64,000 nt of DNA from Phytopythium helicoides (taxonomy: Eukaryota; Oomycota; Peronosporomycetes; Pythiales; Pythiaceae), in the NCBI GenBank assembly GCA_024867545.1, contig JANFNE010000037.1, positions 62,001 to 126,000 of the forward strand, in the 5' to 3' direction. This document shows positions 58,120 to 64,000 of this stretch, one piece after another (position 1 is the stretch's first letter; every line of letters begins with the position of its first letter). Made by a program: the position numbers and the translations under genes. The notes below the pieces were generated by a model. It saw nothing but the letters and a program-made list of their open reading frames with translations. It was not told the DNA's origin and ran no database searches.

Positions 58120-58827
58120 GCACGTCGGCTTGAGTTGCCACACCAATGGTCTGAAGAGCGAGGTGCTTCGTTCTTCTCTGTGGCCACTGCGACTACATAT
58201 CAACTGTGCGTCGTGCCGATGGCACCGATGCTAGCATGCGTAAGGGAAAAAATGAACGTAGCATTCGATTTGCAGTCCTCTGCTCTCATTGAATCGCGAA
58301 TGCAATGGATGCAATGGATTCTGGCGAAGCCTACTCGTTCGTGGCGAACTGCAGCGAGCTGGCGTCACGATGACAAGGCTCAACGGATCAGTGACCTGGT
58401 TTGTACCCATTCCATCAACATAATGTTACTTTGTATATCAATATATAGAAGTATATTTGTATATACTAACAAAACATCTAGCTTCAACTCAACTGATATA
58501 TTCAATACCCAAGGTTTTCTGAAACGGCGGAATCTCGTCCGGCGAGATCTTCCCCAGCAGTCGGCACAGCGGATCTTGCAGCGGAATCTAGCGCTACCGA
58601 CTGGAAACAGTCGCTCCGAACAGCAAATGTACCGCAATTACAACTTCAACTTGCGCGCAGTCGGTCGCTCTAGGCCTCCAGCGGGTGGTCCGCGACGCTT
58701 CAAGATCATATCTTTCCACCGCTCATGACTCTGCTCCACGACCTCCGCCTTCGGTTCGCCATTTCCGCTTTTACGCTCCAGCCCCAACACCTTCAAGGCC
58801 CAGCAACAAGCTCCAACTCCAGTCGCC
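58120..58827. other. Intergenic region, no firm gene
   Basis: Between cysteine-rich genes C and D. A plus-strand frame from 58135 starts with TTG and shows no domain. An AT-rich patch lies at about 58420-58510. TTCGCCATTTCCGC at about 58755-58768 may be part of the gene D promoter. Confidence 0.35.
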
Positions 58828-59814
58828 ATGAAGCTCCTGCTTGTCATCGCCTCGATGGCCGCGCTGGCGGTCGTCCAGGCGGACGACATGTCCTCCATCC
58901 ACCTCCGCGTGCACGCTGACGCGGACAAGGGCGGCAGCTGCACCATCACGAACGAGTCCCAGTGTGATGGCCAGAACTGGTCGGGAAGCCGCTGCTGTGC
59001 GGATTCCAACTATGAATGCCGCTGGGACGACTACGGCCAGAATGTGAAGCGCTGCCAGAAGAAGAAGGGCGGCAACAATGGCAACAACAACAACGGCAAC
59101 AACAACAATGGCAACAACAACAATGGCAACAACAACAGTGGCCAGTGCACGATCACCAACGAGTCGCAATGTGACGGCCAGAACTGGTCTGGAAGCCGCT
59201 GCTGTGCCGACTCGAACTACGAATGCCGCTGGGATGACAATGGCCAGAACGTGAAGCGCTGCCAGAAGAAGTGGCACCATCACAAGGTAAAGAAGACCGA
59301 CAAGGACAGCATTTTCGATGACGCCACCGACAGTGACGAGTGGGATGTGGAGAGCGGTGAGAGCGACTACGAAGACAGCGAGGAGAGCGACTACGACGAC
59401 TTCGATGAGAGCGACTACGATGACTCTGAAGAGAGCGACTACGATGACTTTGAGGAAAGCGACTACGATGACTCTGAGGGGAGCGACTACGATGACTTCG
59501 AAGAGAGCGATTATGATGACAGTGACGAGGGTGACGATGAGCGTCACCAGAACCGCCGCGACCACCTCAAGCGCGCCATCAAGAAGGCGTCCGCCTCGAT
59601 TCCTGACTGGGGTAACTGTCTCGCCTCGGGATCCAAGTGCACGGGCTCAAGCGTCTGCGTCCAGTACTCACAGTACTACGCGCAGTGCAAGCCTGCGACG
59701 CTTCCCGCTGGCGAGCTTTGCGGCCAGAACGATGGCACGAATGTGTGGAAGTACGACCACTGCCCATCGGGACAAAAGTGCAAGCAGAACGGCAGTGACT
59801 TCCGTTGCGCGTAA
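58828..59814 (+). CDS. Secreted cysteine-rich protein D (2 six-Cys + acidic + eight-Cys)
   Basis: 328 aa, single exon. Signal peptide MKLLLVIASMAALAVVQA, then DMSSIHLRVHA (HLR at residues 25-27). Two six-Cys modules (QCDGQNWSGSRCCADSNYEC) are joined by an Asn/Gly linker. Then comes WHHHKVKK, and about 60 residues of an acidic nine-residue repeat (ESDYDDFEE, ESDYDDSEE). A basic patch (HQNRRDHLKRAIKKA) leads to one eight-Cys module (NCLASGSKC...YYAQCKPATLPAGELCGQ...NGSDFRCA). It shows every module type of the family in one protein. Confidence 0.85.
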   Translation: MKLLLVIASMAALAVVQADDMSSIHLRVHADADKGGSCTITNESQCDGQNWSGSRCCADSNYECRWDDYGQNVKRCQKKKGGNNGNNNNGNNNNGNNNNGNNNSGQCTITNESQCDGQNWSGSRCCADSNYECRWDDNGQNVKRCQKKWHHHKVKKTDKDSIFDDATDSDEWDVESGESDYEDSEESDYDDFDESDYDDSEESDYDDFEESDYDDSEGSDYDDFEESDYDDSDEGDDERHQNRRDHLKRAIKKASASIPDWGNCLASGSKCTGSSVCVQYSQYYAQCKPATLPAGELCGQNDGTNVWKYDHCPSGQKCKQNGSDFRCA

Positions 59815-59827
59815 GGAAAAGAGTCGC

Positions 59828-59953
59828 TGGCGCAGGCGTGGAAATGTAACTCGCGGTGAGTTAAGCTCAACGGGTGATCTCGTAGGGTTCAAACCCAACT
59901 GCATTTCAAGTGAGTAAGTTCATGTAGGGAAGTGAAAACAGAAAAAAAAAAAA
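59828..59953 (+). mobile_element. Possible tRNA-derived SINE
   Basis: AAGCTCAACGGG (about 59865-59876) resembles a pol III A box and GGTTCAAACCC (about 59887-59897) matches the B box. An unrelated body follows and ends in a run of 12 A near 59942. The A-to-B distance is short (about 22 bases), and no target-site duplication was found by eye. A tRNA-like head with an A tail is typical of SINEs, but a chance match remains possible. Confidence 0.3.
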
Positions 59954-60306
59954 TCAACAACGAGTCATGCGAGTGGTGACAACGAGGTGCGAGGTGTATG
60001 CCAGTAACCTGGCACTTGGGCAGGATTTGTTTCTCTGGGGTCCCTAACAGTCAAGGCTCCTCATGAGCTGCAGGCTACGAGTTCACAAGGACTGCAGCAA
60101 GACAAAAGGAACGCCACCTGAGACCAAAACACCGACGAAAAACAAATACCAAGCCATGAATTTGTTGCGAGTGCTCACAGCTCATACAGTACAGGGGACG
60201 TGCAAGTGCGAGGTGGCAATGCTGCCACAGCCTACGAGCACATCGAGTCTCCAATCAGACAGTCGACCGCAACTCAACGCGACGCCATGCCGTGAGCCGA
60301 AGATGC

Positions 60307-60867
60307 CTACGCGTGGTGCTGCTTGCCATGGTGCTGCTTAGCGTGGCGCGTCTTCTTGGCACGATCATCAATAACGTCATCGTCGTCGAGTTCACTCGTA
60401 GGGTCGACGGAGTCGTCCGAGTCGAAGAGGTCGCTCGCGCCGCTGTCCGAGGAATCGGTGAGGTCCGAGGAATCGGCGAGGTCTGACGAGTCAGCAGAGT
60501 CACCTTCACCGCTGTCCGACGAGTCAAAGATGTCGTCCGAGTAGGCGTCGCCACCGTCTGTGGCGTCTGCGGATTCCTTGGCGTGGTGTTGCTTGCCGTG
60601 GTGTTGCTTGCTCATGTGGTGGCGAGGCGTCTTCTTCTTCTGGCAGCGCTGGACATTGCCACCGTAGTCATCCCAGCGGCACTCGTAGTTGGGATCGGCG
60701 CAGCAGGTGCTGCCGCTCCAGTTCTGGCCATTGCACTGCGACTCGTTGGTGATGGTGCAGCCTCCCTTGTGGTGGCTGCTGTGCGAGCGCAGGTGGACAG
60801 ACGTCATCTCCCCGGCTTGGACAACCGAGAGCGCAGCCATGGATGCGATCACGAGGAAGAGCTTCAT
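60307..60867 (-). CDS. Secreted cysteine-rich protein E (1 six-Cys + His/acidic tail)
   Basis: 186 aa, single exon, ATG at 60867. Signal peptide MKLFLVIASMAALSVVQA, then EMTSVHLRSHS (HLR at residues 25-27) and one six-Cys module (CTITNESQC, NWSGSTCC, YEC, RC). A His-rich stretch (HHMSKQHHGKQHHAK), an Asp/Ser-rich stretch with SSDLADSSDL repeats, and a second His-rich end (HAKQHHGKQHHA) follow. No eight-Cys module. Such His/Asp tails could bind metal ions; this is inference. It is the inverted duplicate of gene F. Confidence 0.84.
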   Translation of the reverse strand: MKLFLVIASMAALSVVQAGEMTSVHLRSHSSHHKGGCTITNESQCNGQNWSGSTCCADPNYECRWDDYGGNVQRCQKKKTPRHHMSKQHHGKQHHAKESADATDGGDAYSDDIFDSSDSGEGDSADSSDLADSSDLTDSSDSGASDLFDSDDSVDPTSELDDDDVIDDRAKKTRHAKQHHGKQHHA

Positions 60868-60912
60868 GGCAGTGGATGTAAGCAGGTAGGTGGTGGTTTT
60901 GGTGGCTTGGGA

Positions 60913-60928
60913 GCAAAAGTGGAAATGA
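60913..60928 (-). promoter_or_regulatory. Inr/FPR-like core promoter of gene E
   Basis: On the minus strand TCATTTCCACTTTTGC, an oomycete Inr/FPR-type site 46 bases before the ATG; identical in gene F. Confidence 0.55.
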
Positions 60929-61150
60929 AAATGTTAGCGACAGCAGTAACCAGGACTGCTGAGGCCTGCTGGGGCAAACAATTGCGGAGACAGTTGCGGA
61001 GGCGAAGAACGAGTCACAGGTGTCCGTGGGTTATCTACGGATGCCAATGATTTGGTTTCCACCGCCACAGGTTTTTTTTTTTCACCACGACTCTGAGTTA
61101 ACCTAGCACTGCTGGCATGAGCAGCCGAGACGAGCAGTACGATATGATCT

Positions 61151-61659
61151 TGAAGTTGGGTTGGATTGGTGGTGCCCAACAGATCTATACTATTCACCCT
61201 TATGATCTTTGGCAGGTGTGGAATCGGAGACCGTGACTCATGGCGAGAGCGTGAGGCTCATGGTAGCTTCGCGGTGAGGGGCTTGAGGGAGCTAGCGTAT
61301 GGTATCTACCTCATAAAATCAAGTGCTTCCGCTCATCGTATGGTCCTGAGCCAATGGGACTGTTGTTCTTTGGATCGGTTGCCACTGACAGCTCAGGTCT
61401 CATTCTCGGTTGGCATCATCAATTCCCTCCATTGGAGATATCACGAGGTTGTTGATAAGCAACGCTCTTTCCGTTTCTGCATCTACGCATCCGTGCATCT
61501 TGCAGTTACTTGCCAGCTTGTAGAATTTGATAAGCAATCTCGCTCAGATTGAAGCTTGCTACACACGTGCTCATCGAATTTTGTGATGGGCATCAAGGAA
61601 TCGATCTTGAGTCCATCGGGTACCGGCTCAGCACACTCTAGCAATGTGTCTGGGTGATG
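61151..61659. other. Unique spacer between inverted arms E and F
   Basis: About 0.5 kb. A plus-strand frame (61166-61552) has no domain and a weak start. No gene assigned. Confidence 0.45.
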
Positions 61660-61874
61660 ATATCGTACTGCTCGTCTCGGCTGCTCATGCCAGCAGTGCT
61701 GGGTTAACTCAGAGTCGTGGTGAAAAAAAAACCTGTGGCGGTGGAAACCAAATCATTGGCATCCGTAGATAACCCACGGACACCTGTGACTCGTTCTTCG
61801 CCTCCGCAACTGTCTCCGCAATTGTTTGCCCCAGCAGGCCTCAGCAGTCCTGGTTACTGCTGTCGCTAACATTT

Positions 61875-61890
61875 TCATTTCCACTTTTGC
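61875..61890 (+). promoter_or_regulatory. Inr/FPR-like core promoter of gene F
   Basis: TCATTTCCACTTTTGC lies 46 bases before the ATG at 61936, the same distance as in gene E. Confidence 0.55.
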
Positions 61891-61935
61891 TCCCAAGCCA
61901 CCAAAACCACCACCTACCTGCTTACATCCACTGCC

Positions 61936-62571
61936 ATGAAGCTTTTCCTCGTGATCGCATCCATGGCTGCGCTCTCGGTTGTCCAAGCCGAGGAGATGAC
62001 GTCTGTCCACATGCGCTCGCACAGCAGCCACCACAAGGGAGGCTGCACCATCACCAACGAGTCGCAGTGCAATGGCCAGAACTGGAGCGGCAGCACCTGC
62101 TGCGCTGATCCCAACTACGAGTGCCGCTGGGATGACTACGGTGGCAATGTCCAGCGCTGCCAGAAGAAGAAGACGCCTCGCCACCACATGAGCAAGCAAC
62201 ACCACGGCAAGCAACACCACGCCAAGGAATCCGCAGACGCCACAGACGGTGGCGACGCCTACTCGGACGACTGGGACGACAGCTTCGACTCGTCGGACAG
62301 CGGCGAGGGTGACTCTGCTGACTCATCAGACCTCGCCGATTCCTCGGACCTCGCCGATTCCTCGGACCTCGCCGATTCCTTTGACCTCGCTGATTCCTCG
62401 GACAGCGGTGCGAGCGACCTCTTCGACTCGGACGACTCCGTCGACCCTACGAGTGAACTCGACGACGATGACGTTATTGATGATCGTGCCAAGAAGACGC
62501 GCCACGCTAAGCAGCACCATGGCAAGCAGCACCATGGCAAGCAGCACCATGCTAAGCAGCACCACGCGTAG
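61936..62571 (+). CDS. Secreted cysteine-rich protein F (duplicate of E)
   Basis: 211 aa, single exon. Same signal peptide as E, EEMTSVHMRSHS (HLR has become HMR here), and an identical six-Cys module. The tail is longer than in E: four LADSS/LADSF units instead of two and extra KQHHGKQHHA units at the end. The change HLR to HMR is the only exception to the motif in the family. Divergent from E across the inverted-repeat axis. Confidence 0.84.
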   Translation: MKLFLVIASMAALSVVQAEEMTSVHMRSHSSHHKGGCTITNESQCNGQNWSGSTCCADPNYECRWDDYGGNVQRCQKKKTPRHHMSKQHHGKQHHAKESADATDGGDAYSDDWDDSFDSSDSGEGDSADSSDLADSSDLADSSDLADSFDLADSSDSGASDLFDSDDSVDPTSELDDDDVIDDRAKKTRHAKQHHGKQHHGKQHHAKQHHA

Positions 62572-63323
62572 GCATCTTCGGCTCACGGCATGGCGTCGCG
62601 TTGAGTTGCGGTCGACTGTCTGATTGGAGACTCGATGTGCTCGTAGGCTGTGGCAGCATTGCCACCTCGCACTTGCACGTCCCCTGTACTGTATGAGCTG
62701 TGAGAATTGGCAGCAATGCAATCAGCTTTCTGTTGTCTCTCTTTGTGTTGAATGTCGACCGCCCGTGTGTGAACATCCATCCATGCACTTGATAGCCGCA
62801 TTTTGCTGCACAGCAGCTGCCGAGTGAGCCACAGGTACGTGTCAGTCAGTTGTCGTGTGTGCTAATAGGCACACGAATGCTCATGTAAGGTGGCACTCGG
62901 ATGCGCGCAATTGACCAGGAGGAGCCCCACTCACCCACATCAGTCCAAGCCAATCACGGAATGGGTACGGTTTTATCGCGTTTGATTGGCTGCAGAGCAG
63001 TTGCGGCGCCCAATCAGCAACCCGTTTCATGATATGAGCGCTGAATTGTCTGCTGCAACCGATTGGAGCGTGTCGGAAGCCTTTTTTATACAAAAACAAA
63101 GACAAAAGGTATCCATCGGTCGGTAGCACAAGCTGCTCGCCGGTTCTATGCAGGCTGCTACATTGACAATGCCACACCATGTTGAAGTGCACTTGTCCAC
63201 CTTGGCTCAGCTCCTCCCCACCACCAGCACACAAGGCGAGCGCCACAGCTCCAGGCACTTTGCAATTCGCGTCCTCCAGTCAAAAGCAGCACCAGAAAGC
63301 ACCGACAGCTCCGACTTGCCGGT
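62572..63323. promoter_or_regulatory. Upstream region of gene G with CCAAT cluster
   Basis: Four CCAAT/ATTGG pentamers lie in 120 bases (62950-62954, 62985-62989, 63010-63014, 63062-63066), followed by a TTTTTTATAC TATA-like stretch near 63082. A CCAAT cluster this dense is not seen elsewhere in the window and fits a promoter for gene G. The ATG follows at 63324. No gene in the region. Confidence 0.45.
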
Positions 63324-64000
63324 ATGAAGCTCCTCTTGCCTGTCCTCGCGACGGTGGCGGTCGTCTCGTGGTCGCCAGCTGCTGCTCTTGAGGCGGCTTC
63401 GCTCCACCTCCGCGTGTACGAAGAAAAGGATGCGAGCTGCACCATCACCAATGAGTCCCAGTGTGACGGGCAGAACTGGACCGGAAGCACCTGCTGCGCT
63501 GATTCGAGCTACGAGTGTCGCTGGGACGACTACGGCCAGAACGTGAAGCGCTGTCAGAAGATTGCAGGTGGTGGCGGCGGTGGCGGTGGCGGCAGTAGCA
63601 ACAACGCCTGCACCATCACCAACGAGTCGCAGTGTGACGGGCAGAACTGGACGGGTAGCACTTGTTGTGCGGACTCGAGCTACGAGTGTCGTTGGGATGA
63701 CTACGGGCAGAACGTCAAGCGCTGCCAGAAGAAAGCCGTGCAGGATGATTCGACACCAGCATCGGATAGCGACTCCTACTCGGCGGATAGTGATAGCGAC
63801 TCGTTCTTCAGCGACAGCGACTCGTACTCGGCGGAAAGCGATAGTGATTCGTACTTCAGCGACAGTGACTCGTACTCGGCTGATAGCGACAGCGACAGCG
63901 GTTCCAAGCCCCTCTACATCAGCGACTCGGACTCAGGATCATCAACGTGTGATGGCTGCGGAATGATCTGGGTCGATGACTGGGCAGACTGCACGGATGC
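63324..64000 (+). CDS. Secreted cysteine-rich protein G, 5' part
   Basis: The frame is open from the ATG at 63324 to the window end (225 codons visible). Signal peptide MKLLLPVLATVAVVSWSPAAA, then EAASLHLRVYE (HLR at residues 28-30). Two six-Cys modules (QCDGQNWTGSTCCADSSYEC) are joined by a Gly-rich linker (GGGGGGGGGSSNN). A repeated Ser/Asp/Tyr tail (SDSDSYSADSDSDS) leads to CDGCGMIWVDDWADCTDA, which looks like the start of an eight-Cys module cut by the window edge. The architecture is closest to protein D. Confidence 0.82.
   Translation, partial: MKLLLPVLATVAVVSWSPAAALEAASLHLRVYEEKDASCTITNESQCDGQNWTGSTCCADSSYECRWDDYGQNVKRCQKIAGGGGGGGGGSSNNACTITNESQCDGQNWTGSTCCADSSYECRWDDYGQNVKRCQKKAVQDDSTPASDSDSYSADSDSDSFFSDSDSYSAESDSDSYFSDSDSYSADSDSDSGSKPLYISDSDSGSSTCDGCGMIWVDDWADCTD

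Larger units (their letters stand above)
60170..61150 (-). repeat. Left arm of 1-kb inverted duplication (gene E)
   Basis: Matches the reverse complement of about 61660-62710 from the 3' flank (CTCATACAGTACAGGGGACG) through gene E and its promoter to CGAGCAGTACGATAT. The ends are approximate. Confidence 0.85.
61660..62710 (+). repeat. Right arm of 1-kb inverted duplication (gene F)
   Basis: Reverse complement of about 60170-61150. It is slightly longer because gene F has extra SSDLAD and KQHHGKQHHA repeats. The ends are approximate. Confidence 0.85.

Noticed and set aside
58135..58728. Plus-strand open frame of 197 codons after gene C
   Set aside because: Starts with TTG, mixed composition, AT-rich middle, no domain.
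59841..59900. A true tRNA gene
   Set aside because: The A and B boxes are too close for an anticodon arm and no acceptor stem pairs.

Overview
The window reads as nuclear DNA of an oomycete, most likely a Phytophthora/Pythium-type plant pathogen. Genes are GC-rich and densely packed on both strands. Introns are few and short (about 66-80 nt, GTRNGT...AG). Several promoters carry the oomycete Inr/FPR-like motif TCA(C/T)T(T/C)(T/C)NCA(A/T)TT. The gene content also fits: a PAN/Apple protein with a Pro-Thr linker as in CBEL-type cellulose-binding proteins, a bZIP factor with an oomycete-style basic region, and a family of secreted cysteine-rich proteins. The species cannot be fixed from the sequence alone.

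Layout. 1-0.5 kb: 3' end of a PAN/Apple secreted protein. 0.7-5.0 kb: a long acidic, repeat-rich protein. 5.5-7.0 kb: a bZIP factor. 8.3-12.2 kb: Rab3GAP catalytic subunit (3 exons). 12.2-14.4 kb: a membrane protein with an LRR tail. 14.5-15.7 kb: an atypical protein kinase. 15.9-18.9 kb: a tandem-SET methyltransferase-like protein (3 exons). 19.1-20.1 kb: ribosomal protein eL20. 20.4-27.7 kb: six MIF-like tautomerase genes, two of them in a 1.25-kb inverted duplication, interrupted by one secreted cysteine-rich gene. 28.5-34.5 kb: two degraded copies of an oomycete membrane-protein gene. 35.0-42.1 kb: the spliceosomal helicase Brr2, with many frameshifts. 42.3-43.2 kb: another secreted cysteine-rich gene. 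44.4-45.7 kb: an unknown, frameshifted gene. 45.9-50.5 kb: a pseudokinase-TPR fusion. 51.3-56.3 kb: a KATNIP (katanin-interacting protein) homologue. 57.3-64 kb: a cluster of five secreted cysteine-rich genes, two forming a second inverted duplication.

The strongest candidate for an undescribed system is the seven-member secreted family (21.5, 42.3, 57.3, 58.8, 60.3, 61.9 and 63.3 kb). Each member has a signal peptide, then a conserved HLR motif, then 1-4 copies of a six-cysteine module spaced C-x7-C-x9-CC-x6-C-x11-C, the order seen in knottins. These modules are combined with Asn/Gly, His or Asp/Ser linkers and, in some members, an eight-cysteine module ending YYAxC like the fungal cellulose-binding module CBM1. 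The MIF cluster is a second secreted-type or host-mimic expansion in the same neighbourhood.

Sequence quality: about sixteen single-base frame changes, of both signs, fall between 36.5 and 54.5 kb in four unrelated genes, while genes left of 28 kb read cleanly. I treat these mainly as likely consensus errors.
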